Assembly: GCA_007050885.1 (NCBI GenBank)
Contig: SMYQ01000001.1
Location: 33,805-97,804, forward strand
Source: Candidatus Bathyarchaeota archaeon
GTDB lineage: Archaea > Thermoproteota > Bathyarchaeia > 40CM-2-53-6 > RBG-13-38-9
Reading direction: 5' to 3'
DNA length: 64,000 nucleotides
Shown here piece by piece: positions 1 through 8,285 of the stretch (its first letter is position 1; the number at the start of each line of letters is the position of its first letter). The translations under genes were made by a program, and so were the position numbers. Under the pieces are notes generated by a model, which saw nothing but the letters and a program-made list of their open reading frames with translations, did no database searches and was not told the origin of the DNA.

Positions 1-107
1 ATCCGGGCGGCCCCATCCAGCCTTTTTGCGACGCTTGCTGCGAAAACTCTGGCGAAACTGTATTTTTAGCTACTTTGCCATATAGACGTTCGTCGAATGT
101 GGTAAAG

Positions 108-115
108 CTTATATG
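108..115 (+). promoter_or_regulatory. TATA box for the synthase-like pair
   Basis: CTTATATG is centred about 26 nt upstream of ATG 137. This spacing predicts a leaderless transcript and favours ATG 137 over the in-frame ATG at 113, which lies inside the promoter. Confidence 0.55.
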
Positions 116-136
116 CCCTTGTCGTATCGATGGGTT

Positions 137-1318
137 ATGGAAGCCGGAGAAAAAAATCAACCAAAAGGTCACTTTGGCGAGGTGACTGCACTAGAGGCAT
201 TGGGTGGCCACTGGCAGCTGCACAAATCTTTTGAACTTATCGAAGAGTGCTTTCCGAAAGAATACGCAAGGCCCTTCATGATTGCCGACATCGGCCTGAA
301 CCTGCTTGGTGACGGCATCAAGCAACCCTGGGACGGGAAAGGTGAGGACCCACGTAGACTTTTTCTTGAGATAGGGGAGGCAGCCTTCCATGCCGGGATG
401 CCAAGCAGCTACACGGAAGTAAAAGAAAAATTGGAAGGAAACCACCCCTGGGACGTGCTAATACCAAAACCCGGGGAAGAAATAACGGAGAGGCATGCAC
501 AAGACATTATGCAGGCTTTTTACTCTCTCTATGACAAAGGGGCGTTTTATTCGCCCCACGACAACAAGGAATTTGACAGAGTCAATTTCACAAAGGACTT
601 GCTCGGGGAATTCGTCGACGGGTTGCGCATGAAACTCGACAAGGAAGGCGGGCTTTTCACACAGGAGGAACTTGAAGACTACTACCGGAGAGTCCAGTGT
701 GCACCAACGCTGTTGTGTCTGAATGCTGCAGTTGACCTGAAGACGGCCCTGCCGAAGAACATCACATACGGAGAACTCTACGATTCCATAAACGACATAT
801 CCCAGGGTGTGAAAATCATAAAGAAGTGCAGGGAAAGCGACATCCTGGACGGTCTGGAAAGAAACTTGATTTATTTCTCTGAAGACGATTTAAACGACGC
901 AAAGCTCAGACGAAAGGAGTTCGTTGACATAGCAACTGCTGGAAAATACGACGGGAGGATGAAGGAACTTATCCGAAACAACGTTCACAAGGCGAATGCA
1001 TACTTCCGAAGGGGCGTCGAGACCCTGATGAAGCTGCCGAGCGAGGGAGTCTGGGCAGGTGTACAAAAATTTGCGGCGGCCTATGGAGGACTCATAAAGC
1101 ACTGGGCTGATGAACTGGGGAGGGCGGGGTACAATCCTCTCAACGGAAAGGGCTACATGAACCCCGAGCAGGAGGACGTAGACAACAAGATACTGGCCCT
1201 GGCGGGCTCTGTTGACAGAGGCGAAAAGCAAGGAATCAAAGACTATATTTTGGACTGGTACGGCTTGGACGCGGGCTTGTTGGACAAGATGGGAGAACGG
1301 ATCGGGTACGGAAAATGA
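137..1318 (+). CDS. degenerate squalene/phytoene synthase-like protein
   Basis: 393 residues from ATG 137; an in-frame ATG at 113 would add eight residues but overlaps the TATA box. It is clearly paralogous to the next gene along its whole length. Shared landmarks are a WDGxGEDPRR block, the phrase LIPKPGEEIT, a KELI-x3-VHKANAY helix and a short LP-x-EG motif near residue 310. The overall pattern fits head-to-head prenyl synthases (squalene/phytoene synthase family). However, the first Asp-rich motif, which reads DDGVD in the neighbour, is GDGIK here, and the second region (DILDGLERN before IYF) has lost most acidic residues. I infer a catalytically impaired partner, perhaps a heterodimer subunit. 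The family assignment rests on motif spacing only. The stop overlaps the next start as ATGA, so the two are co-translated. Confidence 0.55.
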   Translation: MEAGEKNQPKGHFGEVTALEALGGHWQLHKSFELIEECFPKEYARPFMIADIGLNLLGDGIKQPWDGKGEDPRRLFLEIGEAAFHAGMPSSYTEVKEKLEGNHPWDVLIPKPGEEITERHAQDIMQAFYSLYDKGAFYSPHDNKEFDRVNFTKDLLGEFVDGLRMKLDKEGGLFTQEELEDYYRRVQCAPTLLCLNAAVDLKTALPKNITYGELYDSINDISQGVKIIKKCRESDILDGLERNLIYFSEDDLNDAKLRRKEFVDIATAGKYDGRMKELIRNNVHKANAYFRRGVETLMKLPSEGVWAGVQKFAAAYGGLIKHWADELGRAGYNPLNGKGYMNPEQEDVDNKILALAGSVDRGEKQGIKDYILDWYGLDAGLLDKMGERIGYGK

Positions 1319-2475
1319 ACTACGCTGGTTTCGATGTCGATGCTTGGAATAACTTTCGCGATAATCTCGGCTCGAGAAGTTCAATAAAACTATTCAACAT
1401 GTTCCTTCCCGAAGAGGACGCAAAGAAGCTCGCGGTCACATACACCACGTTGAGGCTCGTGGACGACGGTGTTGACCAGAAATGGGACGGGGAGGGCGAA
1501 GACCCGCGGAGACATTTTCTCGACACCATGGAAAGAATGTGGCTCGAGGCGAATCCGGACGACTACAGAAATGACCTGGAAGCCAAGGAAATTATGGCTG
1601 CAAATGACCCCCTGGAACTGCTGATACCAAAACCCGGGGAAGAAATAACTGCCAAGCGCACTGAGCGGCTCCTGAAGTGCTTTTACCATAATTACCGGCA
1701 TCTCGATAGCGACGGCATGGGCTTCCTACAGGAGAAACTAAGGAATTTCTTCGGAGGAATGCGGGCCGACCTCGATAAGGAAGGGAAGCTGTTCTCTCAG
1801 GAGGAGCTGGATGAGTATTTCCACGCGATCCAGGCCGAACCCGTAATCATGGGATTCCTAACAGTACTCGACTTGAAGAATGACCTCCCTGATGATGTGA
1901 GCTATGACGAATTTTACGATGCGGTCAAGTCATTATCCAAGCAAATCGTCAACCTGAAAGACTGCCGGGGTAAGGAGCTTCTGGAAGACGCGGAAATGAA
2001 CCGCGTCTACTTTTCCGTGGAGGAACTTTATGACGCAGGGTTTGGTCGGGACGGGTTTTTAGGCGTGTTGGACCTCAGAAAAGACGACCCGCGGATGAAG
2101 GAGCTCATCAAGAAAAGGGTGCACAAGGCGAACGCTTATATGAAGGAGAGCGAAGAAGTGATGTCGAAATTGCCGAATGAAGGGGCGTATGTAGGAATAC
2201 ACAAATATTTTGTTGCGTTCGGGTTGCTCTCAAAGACGTGGGCCCAGAAACTTGCAAAGAATGATTATAATCCCTTCAGGAATGGAAAGTGCGCAAACCT
2301 GGAACCGGGTAAGTTTGGAAAACTGAAAACATTCCTGAACGCCAAGTCATATGGCAAAAAAGAAGGGCGAAATGAAAGAATCCGTGGGCGGGTCACTGAC
2401 TGGGGTTTTCTGGACGGGAACTATCTGAGGGAAGCGCTCCAGCTGGTCGATTACTGGGTCCCGACGGGCGAGTAG
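1315..2475 (+). CDS. squalene/phytoene synthase-like protein
   Basis: 386 residues, starting at the ATG in the ATGA overlap with the upstream paralogue. Around residue 45, TLRLVDDGVD matches the family's first aspartate-rich motif (R-x2-DD-x2-D), which binds Mg and prenyl diphosphate. Near residues 215-240, CRGKELLEDAEMNRVYF resembles the second motif (RD-x-ED...RxYLP), although the acidic residues are spread more widely than usual. The family condenses two prenyl diphosphates head to head (FPP to squalene or GGPP to phytoene). The substrate cannot be told from sequence. No desaturase or cyclase gene lies next to it. The side-by-side arrangement recalls bacterial HpnC/HpnD pairs, but orthology is not shown. 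Moderate confidence in family, low in reaction. Confidence 0.6.
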   Translation: MNYAGFDVDAWNNFRDNLGSRSSIKLFNMFLPEEDAKKLAVTYTTLRLVDDGVDQKWDGEGEDPRRHFLDTMERMWLEANPDDYRNDLEAKEIMAANDPLELLIPKPGEEITAKRTERLLKCFYHNYRHLDSDGMGFLQEKLRNFFGGMRADLDKEGKLFSQEELDEYFHAIQAEPVIMGFLTVLDLKNDLPDDVSYDEFYDAVKSLSKQIVNLKDCRGKELLEDAEMNRVYFSVEELYDAGFGRDGFLGVLDLRKDDPRMKELIKKRVHKANAYMKESEEVMSKLPNEGAYVGIHKYFVAFGLLSKTWAQKLAKNDYNPFRNGKCANLEPGKFGKLKTFLNAKSYGKKEGRNERIRGRVTDWGFLDGNYLREALQLVDYWVPTGE

Positions 2476-2495
2476 GGCAAAGCCCTCCGAGGAGG

Positions 2496-2503
2496 ATAAA
2501 TAC
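2496..2503 (+). promoter_or_regulatory. TATA box for small membrane protein
   Basis: ATAAATAC is centred about 25 nt before ATG 2524, so the transcript should be leaderless. A purine-rich GGAGG also lies about 4-8 nt before the ATG, which is unusual next to a leaderless-type promoter. Confidence 0.5.
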
Positions 2504-2523
2504 TGGGCGCGCGGGAGGATGAT

Positions 2524-2835
2524 ATGGCGGATTGGGTAAGCGCAATTGTAGAGACACCGTATATTATCGCACCGATAATGGCCTGGCTCTGGGCGCGCGC
2601 CGACTTCCCTTCGATAAGATGGGGAAAAATAGCTGCCGGTGCGCTGCTTGCATTCGGGGGAAAGATTCTGAGCACACTTATACTGGCACTGGGACCTTTC
2701 CTGGCAAATGAATGGCTGGCATGGCCGGGCAGCCTGATAAGCCTTATTGGCACTGTCAGCTCAATAATGGGACTCGCGATAATGGGATTCTACACGCTCT
2801 ATGGTGCGCTGGTCACTTGGAAACTACGCGGTTGA
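2524..2835 (+). CDS. small three-helix membrane protein
   Basis: 103 residues with three hydrophobic stretches: about residues 10-24 (YIIAPIMAWLW), 36-60 (IAAGALLAFGGKILSTLILAL) and 70-98. Loops are short and the C-terminus is basic (WKLRG). No family recognised. It has its own promoter and sits between the synthase-like pair and a convergent dehydrogenase gene, overlapping that gene's 3' end by 23 bp. Function unknown. Confidence 0.7.
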   Translation: MADWVSAIVETPYIIAPIMAWLWARADFPSIRWGKIAAGALLAFGGKILSTLILALGPFLANEWLAWPGSLISLIGTVSSIMGLAIMGFYTLYGALVTWKLRG

Positions 2836-3592
2836 CTTCTTTGGCGGCATCTGCCCAGCGGTCTTCCGTGTTGGACGCAATGTGGGGCGTGGCCAGCAGA
2901 TTGAGTCCTTCTGCCTCGACCATCGGGTATGGTTCTTCAGGGAAAACGTCGAGGGCCACACCGAAGAGTGTGCCCTGCTTGAGCGCTTCAAGGATTGCGG
3001 GCGTGTCCACTACGCCGCCCCGGGAAACGTCTATGAAGACGCCATCAAACTTTGAGGCGAAGTCGGCACCAATCAGGCCCTTTGTCTTTTCTGTCAGGGG
3101 AACTTGGACCGAGACTATGTCGGCCTTGGCAATCTCATCCAGGGATGCCACCGCACGGTCGTCTTCCACATATGGGTCGTAGATAAACACCTCGCAGCCG
3201 AGCGACTCCGCGACCTCTGCCACTGCCTTGCCGACGACTCCGAAGCCGACCAGGCCCCATGTCTTTCCCGCAAGCCGCCGGCCTTCGGGGCGGGTCCAGT
3301 CACCCATGTCGGCCACGGGAATCCTGCGGAGCAGCGTGATGGCGGCAGCTATGCAGAACTCAGCCACGTCAGTAGCGCCTACGGGCACCCTGTGGAATTC
3401 TACCCCTTTCCTTTTTAGGAAGTCCACGTCTACGTGGTCCATGCCATGCGAGACCGTAACCACTTTGGTGATTCCTTGGGGCAATGTGTTTTCGTTGACA
3501 AGCTCCGGGGCCCTCACAACAAGGACATCCTGATGGTCTTCACTCAAAGCCTCCACAAATGACTGCGGGAAGTCACCCAGGAGCTGCACCAT
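2813..3592 (-). CDS. D-2-hydroxyacid dehydrogenase, NAD-dependent
   Basis: 259 residues. The Rossmann motif GLVGFGVVG is at about 113-121 and is followed by an acidic residue (IYDPY, D139) that favours NAD over NADP. The catalytic set is recognisable: R191 in DVSRGG, E219/E220 in VFPEEP and H237 in TPHIAS. The family (phosphoglycerate dehydrogenase, glyoxylate reductase, D-lactate dehydrogenase) reduces 2-oxo acids. At 259 residues it is short compared with the usual 310 or more; the N-terminal substrate-binding half begins late and there is no C-terminal ACT domain, so it is not a full SerA. The substrate is not predictable. It shares a palindromic TATA region with the divergent DUF432-like gene, and its 3' end overlaps the convergent membrane protein gene. 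Confidence 0.88.
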   Translation of the reverse strand: MVQLLGDFPQSFVEALSEDHQDVLVVRAPELVNENTLPQGITKVVTVSHGMDHVDVDFLKRKGVEFHRVPVGATDVAEFCIAAAITLLRRIPVADMGDWTRPEGRRLAGKTWGLVGFGVVGKAVAEVAESLGCEVFIYDPYVEDDRAVASLDEIAKADIVSVQVPLTEKTKGLIGADFASKFDGVFIDVSRGGVVDTPAILEALKQGTLFGVALDVFPEEPYPMVEAEGLNLLATPHIASNTEDRWADAAKEVNRVVSK

Positions 3593-3613
3593 GGCTAGAG
3601 TAAGCAGGGAAGA

Positions 3614-3625
3614 TTATATTAATAT
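3614..3625. promoter_or_regulatory. bidirectional palindromic TATA element
   Basis: ATATTAATAT at 3616-3625 is a perfect palindrome, with a further TTATATTA overlapping it. It lies about 23-26 nt from GTG 3643 on the plus strand and about 26-28 nt from ATG 3592 on the minus strand. One TBP site could therefore serve both divergent leaderless genes, which are only 50 bp apart. Confidence 0.55.
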
Positions 3626-3642
3626 CCCGGTTTTGTAAAGGA

Positions 3643-4305
3643 GTGTTTGGCAAGCTCAGAGTCGGCGGGTCTCATCATAATGAGTTTTCCGTAGAAAAAC
3701 GGCGAGGCTATTATCTTTACAAGAGGGGCAGTACCAGTGTCAAGCTGGTTTCCAAAAAGCTTGAACTGGAGGTTCGGCCGATGGCACCCGTAAACCTGCC
3801 GGACAGGGTGACAGACTTTTTCATAGTGAGTTATCCCAAGCTCCACATAGCTCCCGGCGAGCGGATAATCACTTTTTTGAAAGTCCCGCTCGAAGTGGGT
3901 GTGTTTTTTCAGAATGAATTGGTGGACGTGTTCGGGTATGCCAAGGAAGAGTTCGTCCTCTATGGATACGTGGACGGGGGAACCGTTGCGAGGCGCGTGG
4001 GCGGTGAAGTGGTCGAAGAGCCCATCAAGTGGGATGGGGCCTCAATGGTGATTCCACTAAGAATCAAGAATTACACCGACGAAATTTTCAAGGCGTCGAA
4101 GCTCCTGCTCGACAGCAGCTATCTGGACATCTATTACGACAACAAACGGGTGGCGACAGAAATGGTAAAGCTCGACCTGAGGAAGGTCGTGGCACCGCGG
4201 GTGAGATACCTGAACCGCAGCCACTTCAAGGACATGACGCGCGTCAGGGCAAGGGGGCAGGTGCTCAAGAAGGAAGAGACGATTGAGATGGGGTGGGGTG
4301 TGTGA
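3643..4305 (+). CDS. DUF432-like protein, MscS partner
   Basis: 220 residues from GTG 3643. It is soluble and beta-rich, with a conserved-looking core around residues 45-75 (RPMAPVNLP, then a run ending PGERI) and a C-terminal region with KLDLRKVV. Length, composition and position directly upstream of a mechanosensitive channel gene suggest the archaeal DUF432 family; this is recalled similarity, not a search. It overlaps the mscS start by four bases (GTGA), so the two are translationally coupled. A role as accessory or regulatory subunit of the channel is inference from gene order only. Confidence 0.5.
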   Translation: MFGKLRVGGSHHNEFSVEKRRGYYLYKRGSTSVKLVSKKLELEVRPMAPVNLPDRVTDFFIVSYPKLHIAPGERIITFLKVPLEVGVFFQNELVDVFGYAKEEFVLYGYVDGGTVARRVGGEVVEEPIKWDGASMVIPLRIKNYTDEIFKASKLLLDSSYLDIYYDNKRVATEMVKLDLRKVVAPRVRYLNRSHFKDMTRVRARGQVLKKEETIEMGWGV

Positions 4306-5084
4306 TTGACCTAAGTTTCCTGCAAGGGGCTCCAAGTGTGCTTTACGGCGTTTTGTTTTTCATACTTGGATTGCTGGTCATAAAGAGAATTGAGAAACTT
4401 CTGGAGACCGGCTTCAAGAGAAGGATGCCAAAAGGGACCGCCAAAAGCATGGCACGCCTGACATACTACGGGCTTATTTTCGTTGTAGCACTTGTCGCGA
4501 TGGATATTGGCGGATTGAGACTTGACAGCCTGCTTGTTGCGGGGGGAATAGTAGGAATCGCGCTGGGTTTCGCAAGCCAGAAGACCGTTTCGAACCTGAT
4601 ATCGGGGCTCTTTCTCTACGTGGACCGGCCTTTCGACATAGGCGACAGTGTTGAGATTGGCGGGACCGGCGGAATCATTATCGACATAACACCCTTGAGC
4701 ACCAGGCTCAGGACCTGGGACGGCCCAATCATGCGGCTGCCCAACGAGAAGGTTTTCGGTGCCGAAATAAAGAACTTCAAGAAAGTCGAGGCCCGGAGGC
4801 TCGAATACAAGATTGGCATAAGCTACGACAGTGACGTCGACAATGCCCTGAAGACAATCGGCGATGTGCTCGACAGGGAACCGTACGTCCTGAAGGAACC
4901 GTCGCCCGACGTTTATATGAGCGGGCTGCTCGACTCGGCCATCGAGATAACTGTCCGCGCCTGGGTCCCGACTTCTAAGAACTTCGCCGTGAAGACTCGC
5001 ATATTGAAGTCAATTTATGACAGCCTGAAGAAGGCAGGCGTGAGAATACCCAACCCGCAGCTGGACGTTCATATCAAGCGCTAG
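4302..5084 (+). CDS. mscS: small-conductance mechanosensitive channel, MscS family
   Basis: 260 residues from GTG 4302; an in-frame GTG at 4293 is possible, but 4302 gives the tidy four-base overlap. There are three membrane segments at about residues 10-26, 53-70 and 76-105. The last is the Gly/Ala-rich pore helix (GGIVGIALGFASQ), followed by the hallmark stretch FLYVDRPFDIGD and a beta domain with RTWDG and RLPNEKVF. The C-terminal domain carries the typical GISYDSDVD. The channel opens under membrane tension to release solutes on osmotic downshock. The length is that of a minimal family member. Its 3' end overlaps the next, convergent gene by four bases. Confidence 0.93.
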   Translation: MIDLSFLQGAPSVLYGVLFFILGLLVIKRIEKLLETGFKRRMPKGTAKSMARLTYYGLIFVVALVAMDIGGLRLDSLLVAGGIVGIALGFASQKTVSNLISGLFLYVDRPFDIGDSVEIGGTGGIIIDITPLSTRLRTWDGPIMRLPNEKVFGAEIKNFKKVEARRLEYKIGISYDSDVDNALKTIGDVLDREPYVLKEPSPDVYMSGLLDSAIEITVRAWVPTSKNFAVKTRILKSIYDSLKKAGVRIPNPQLDVHIKR

Positions 5085-5311
5085 CGTTCCTCTATCCGCA
5101 TCATCGGGAGTTCGCCCTTGTAGCTCTTCCAGGTAAGCCAGCTCATAATCGCAAGCATTGCCACCACAAGGCCGGTTGCCGTTGGTGGAAGTGCCTCGGC
5201 GCCGCCATGAAAATATGCAATCCCTATTATTGCGGAAACAAAGACAAGCACTACTAGCAGGATGTATAGGTGAAGCTTGGTCGCGTAAAGGAACTTTGTT
5301 TTTTTGGCCAT
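5081..5311 (-). CDS. small two-helix membrane protein
   Basis: 76 residues from ATG 5311; an upstream in-frame ATG at 5326 would lie only about 10 nt from the TATA box, so 5311 is preferred. The basic N-terminus (MAKKTK) precedes two hydrophobic segments, LYILLVVLVFVSAIIGIAYF and ATGLVVAMLAIMSWLTW, and the tail is charged. Family not recognised. It is transcribed toward mscS and overlaps its end by four bases. Confidence 0.65.
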   Translation of the reverse strand: MAKKTKFLYATKLHLYILLVVLVFVSAIIGIAYFHGGAEALPPTATGLVVAMLAIMSWLTWKSYKGELPMMRIEER

Positions 5312-5332
5312 GGAAAAACGGCGCATCTCAAG

Positions 5333-5340
5333 TATTTATT
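5333..5340 (-). promoter_or_regulatory. TATA box overlapping the trxB stop
   Basis: On the minus strand this reads AATAAATA, centred about 25 nt upstream of ATG 5311. It includes bases of the stop codon of the upstream thioredoxin reductase gene. Confidence 0.5.
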
Positions 5341-6241
5341 CCTTGAGCAGGTGCTCATATGCCGAACGGGCCGCTATGGCTCCCTCGCCGACTGCGGTTG
5401 CGACCTGCCAGAAATAGTCGCTTCCCGTTGAAATGTCGCCGGCCGCAAAAACGCCGGGGACACTTGTGCGCATGCCCGCATCCACTTTCAGGAAGCCCTT
5501 TTCGTCGCGGGTGAGCTTCAGGTCGGTCTTGAATGGCAGCTCCGGCTCGAATCCTATCTCAATGAAGACGCCCGAGACGTCGAGAACCCTGCCGCCCTCC
5601 AGCTTGACCTTTTCGATTTTTTCTTTTCCAAGGAATTCTGCGACTTCCTCCTTGAACAACGGCTCAATTTTGTCGACTTTTTCTATCTTGCGCAGGTAGT
5701 AGGGCTGCATCCGGAAGAACTTTTCGCGGCGGTAGATTACGTAGACGTGCGAGGCAAACTCGCCAAGGACAAGGGCGGCGAGCGCAGCGGAGTTACCACC
5801 GCCGACGACGGCGACGGGTTTTCCCTTGAAGAACGGGCCGTCGCAGGTGGCACAGTAGCTTATGCCCTTGCCTATGAACTTGTCTTCGCCCCTGGCGCCG
5901 AGCTTGCGGCGCTTCAGGCCGTGAGCGAGCACTAGGGTGCGGGCCTCGACTTCGGTGCCGGATTCCGTTTTGATGGTAAATGTTTTGCCTTTCTTTTTAA
6001 CTTCCACAACATTCTCGGCCTTGATTTCGGCGCCGAGCGAAGTGGCGTGGTCCTGCATCGCCAGCGACAGGTCGGCGCCCGTAATGCTCCTGAATCCCGG
6101 ATAATTCTCGATGAGCGGGTTGTCAGCAACAAGACCGCCGACAACGCCTGCCAGTACCACGGTCCTCATGCCGTACCGCTGGCCATAAATGGCTGCCGTG
6201 AGCCCTGCAGGGCCGCCCCCAATGACTGCTAGGTCGAACAT
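5336..6241 (-). CDS. trxB: thioredoxin reductase
   Basis: 301 residues, normal for low-molecular-weight thioredoxin reductase. The FAD motif GGGPAG is at 8-13. The redox-active pair CATC (C130, C133) sits in the NADPH domain, as expected for the TrxB family. A second dinucleotide motif, VVGGGNSA, begins at about 145, and YRREKFF follows. The C-terminal FAD clamp is FAAGDIS. It transfers electrons from NAD(P)H to thioredoxin or a glutaredoxin-like partner in the cytosol. The second Arg pair is present, but cofactor preference cannot be settled by eye. It has its own promoter 26 nt upstream. Confidence 0.95.
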   Translation of the reverse strand: MFDLAVIGGGPAGLTAAIYGQRYGMRTVVLAGVVGGLVADNPLIENYPGFRSITGADLSLAMQDHATSLGAEIKAENVVEVKKKGKTFTIKTESGTEVEARTLVLAHGLKRRKLGARGEDKFIGKGISYCATCDGPFFKGKPVAVVGGGNSAALAALVLGEFASHVYVIYRREKFFRMQPYYLRKIEKVDKIEPLFKEEVAEFLGKEKIEKVKLEGGRVLDVSGVFIEIGFEPELPFKTDLKLTRDEKGFLKVDAGMRTSVPGVFAAGDISTGSDYFWQVATAVGEGAIAARSAYEHLLKE

Positions 6242-6262
6242 CTACAGGTTCGTCTTGGAGCG

Positions 6263-6270
6263 TTATAAAT
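6263..6270 (-). promoter_or_regulatory. TATA box of trxB
   Basis: Minus-strand ATTTATAA is centred about 25 nt before ATG 6241. The site is immediately beyond, or just touching, the stop of the upstream lipid-kinase gene (6273). Confidence 0.55.
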
Positions 6271-6272
6271 GT

Positions 6273-7202
6273 TCATGTGGAATATTCCGAGGGCACCAGG
6301 ACAGGGAGGGCGCCTTTGATAACCTCCCCATAGACGTGATTCACTCGACCTATGTTTTCCCCGCAGTACGCCACGTCGACACAGTCTCCCGGATCGATGC
6401 TCTCAATCTCAAAGGTCCGGACGCCGCGGATGGTCCGGACCTGGGGCATGTTGACCATATCCGTCAGGTCACTGATAAGCCCGGGCAGCTCCCGTCTCTT
6501 GGCGTTTTCCACTGGAAGGTAAACGAAGCTCAGCTCGCCGTCCCGCGGGTCAACGCCTTCCATGTAAACTTTTCCGCCGCCTGTCGTCGGTGTATTCGCG
6601 ATTTGCCCGGCCCATATCTTGCCTTCGTAAAACACATCGCCGTTCAGCTTTATCCGGATGTCCTTCGGCCTGTAGCCGGCCACGTCCATCAGGCCGCGGA
6701 TGATGTATGCATTCTTGCCGAAAATCTTTTTCAGCCGCTTGGTCTTCGTCGCCCTCTGGAAAAGGCCCAGGTGAATACCCAACGGGTCATAGAACTCCTT
6801 TCCGTCCGCCTCGAACCTTATCAAGTCAAAATATTGCTTGTCGAACTTGCCGGACTCAAGGGCCTCCACGCATTTTTGTACGTATTCTTCCCTGTCGAAA
6901 TTTTCCATACCCACTGTGGCCATCGGAATATCGTTTCCGGTTCCGTATGGAATTGGTAGAATAGGAATTTCGCATCCCCCGCTTTTCATTTTCTTATAGG
7001 CGGCCCACGCCACTTTGCCAGCGGTTCCATCACCACCAGCACTTACAATGCAACTGTACCCGTCGCCCTTGCAGTACTTGCCGATGGCCTCGGGTATAAA
7101 GTCCTCCTCAGAAACTTTAAAGGTTCTCCCACCTCGTGCAAATACGTCCTTGTGTTCACGGGCTCCTGGTTTATTAATTACTGTAAAGTAAGGTTTTTCC
7201 AT
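6273..7202 (-). CDS. diacylglycerol/sphingosine kinase-family protein
   Basis: 309 residues from ATG 7202, chosen because it lies 25 nt from the TATA box; an ATG-proximal extension to 7217 is less likely. The ATP-binding signature SAGGDGT is at 54-60 and PYGTGND at 85-91. In the C-terminal half, TTGGGKVYMEG followed by DPRDGEL matches the lipid-kinase fold (LCB5/YegS/DagK class). Members phosphorylate diacylglycerol, sphingoid bases or other lipid alcohols. In an archaeon the substrate would probably be an isoprenoid glycerol lipid, but this is inference. The neighbouring epimerase and synthase-like genes make lipid or cell-surface chemistry a plausible theme, without proof. Confidence 0.85.
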   Translation of the reverse strand: MEKPYFTVINKPGAREHKDVFARGGRTFKVSEEDFIPEAIGKYCKGDGYSCIVSAGGDGTAGKVAWAAYKKMKSGGCEIPILPIPYGTGNDIPMATVGMENFDREEYVQKCVEALESGKFDKQYFDLIRFEADGKEFYDPLGIHLGLFQRATKTKRLKKIFGKNAYIIRGLMDVAGYRPKDIRIKLNGDVFYEGKIWAGQIANTPTTGGGKVYMEGVDPRDGELSFVYLPVENAKRRELPGLISDLTDMVNMPQVRTIRGVRTFEIESIDPGDCVDVAYCGENIGRVNHVYGEVIKGALPVLVPSEYST

Positions 7203-7222
7203 ACCGGAGAGTAACAAGACCC

Positions 7223-7230
7223 TTTATATT
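7223..7230 (-). promoter_or_regulatory. TATA box of lipid-kinase gene
   Basis: Minus-strand AATATAAA is centred about 25 nt before ATG 7202. Confidence 0.55.
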
Positions 7231-7257
7231 TTTTGTCTGGGCGGATTTCGACACCTG

Positions 7258-8283
7258 TCAGAAAAACAGGTCGCGGAACCACCTCAGGACGCCCTGGTCC
7301 CACTGCGTCGTATGGGTAACGCCCTTGCTGTCGATTATCTTGTCGCGGTGCTTTTCGTACCATTTGTAGCTTTCGAGAAGCGCCTGCTCGCTCGTCAGCT
7401 TCGGCTTCCAGCCCAGCTTTACCAGCTTGTCCACGGAGACAAAATGGTCCTTGTCAAGCGTGTCGTAGGCCCAGGGATATAGCGGGCTGAGGTGGAGCTT
7501 GTCGAGCACCCGCAGGGCGAGCTTCACGGGGCCGGCGGGGAAGTGCACGAGTCTGCCCATGCCGCGGTAGTCCAGAAGCGTCTGCATATGCGAGTTGATG
7601 GTCCCGAATTCTGTGGCGCCCACGTTGTAAACGTCATTCGCCTTTTTTGGCGCGAGCTTGGACATTAGGTAGATGGCCTCGACCAGGTCGTCGACATCCA
7701 GCAGCTGGTAGCGGTTCTCGCCATTGCCTATTACGGGCAGCTTTTTTCCCCTGTAGAGCCAGTCGAAGAGGACGGAAAACACGCCGAGGCGGACTGTGCC
7801 GACAAAGGTCTTGGGGCGGAGTATGGACACCACCATGCGGTCGCGGTATTTCTCGCATGCGCGCTCGGCGGCCACCTTGCTTTCGCCATATGGGCCCACG
7901 CCCGTGAGCGGGTCAGTTTCGTATATAGGGTGCTTCTTGGGGATGCCATAGACTGCCGTTGTCGAGATGAATATGAAATGCTTCACGCCCGCGGTGGCTG
8001 CGGCCTCAAGCATGGTCTTTGTGCCGTTGAGATTCACGTCCCATATCTTGTCACCGGGCCAGCGCGGCAGTGCGGCAGCACCGTGCATTACCACGTCTGC
8101 GCCCCTGCAGACGCGCTGCATGAGCTGGGCGTCGCGGATGTCGCTCTGATAGAATTCCACCTTGGGCATGTCATACTCAAAGGCCGCGAGGTCGACACCG
8201 CGGACCCTTGCGCGCTTTTTCAAAAGGTACTTGCACATGTGGTAGCCCAGGAAGCCGCTAGCGCCCGTGACTACCCACACCAT
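7258..8283 (-). CDS. NAD-dependent epimerase/dehydratase, extended SDR
   Basis: 341 residues from ATG 8283, two bases after the stop of the preceding gene; a TTG at 8289 is a less likely start. The extended-SDR nucleotide motif TGASGFLG is at 6-13. The catalytic triad region has ISTTAVYG at about 106-113 and YGESK with Y132 and K136. The family acts on nucleotide sugars or on 3-beta-hydroxysteroid-like substrates; the N-terminal half resembles both. Nucleotide-sugar modification for N-glycans would suit the sequon-rich proteins nearby, but no glycosyltransferase is present to support this. It probably forms an operon with the upstream thioredoxin-fold gene. Confidence 0.88.
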   Translation of the reverse strand: MVWVVTGASGFLGYHMCKYLLKKRARVRGVDLAAFEYDMPKVEFYQSDIRDAQLMQRVCRGADVVMHGAAALPRWPGDKIWDVNLNGTKTMLEAAATAGVKHFIFISTTAVYGIPKKHPIYETDPLTGVGPYGESKVAAERACEKYRDRMVVSILRPKTFVGTVRLGVFSVLFDWLYRGKKLPVIGNGENRYQLLDVDDLVEAIYLMSKLAPKKANDVYNVGATEFGTINSHMQTLLDYRGMGRLVHFPAGPVKLALRVLDKLHLSPLYPWAYDTLDKDHFVSVDKLVKLGWKPKLTSEQALLESYKWYEKHRDKIIDSKGVTHTTQWDQGVLRWFRDLFF

Positions 8284-8285
8284 AG

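Noticed and set aside
1..69. Possible C-terminus of an upstream gene (frame 1, ending LAKLYF then TAG)
   Set aside because: Only 22 codons are visible and other frames look equally plausible, so nothing can be supported.
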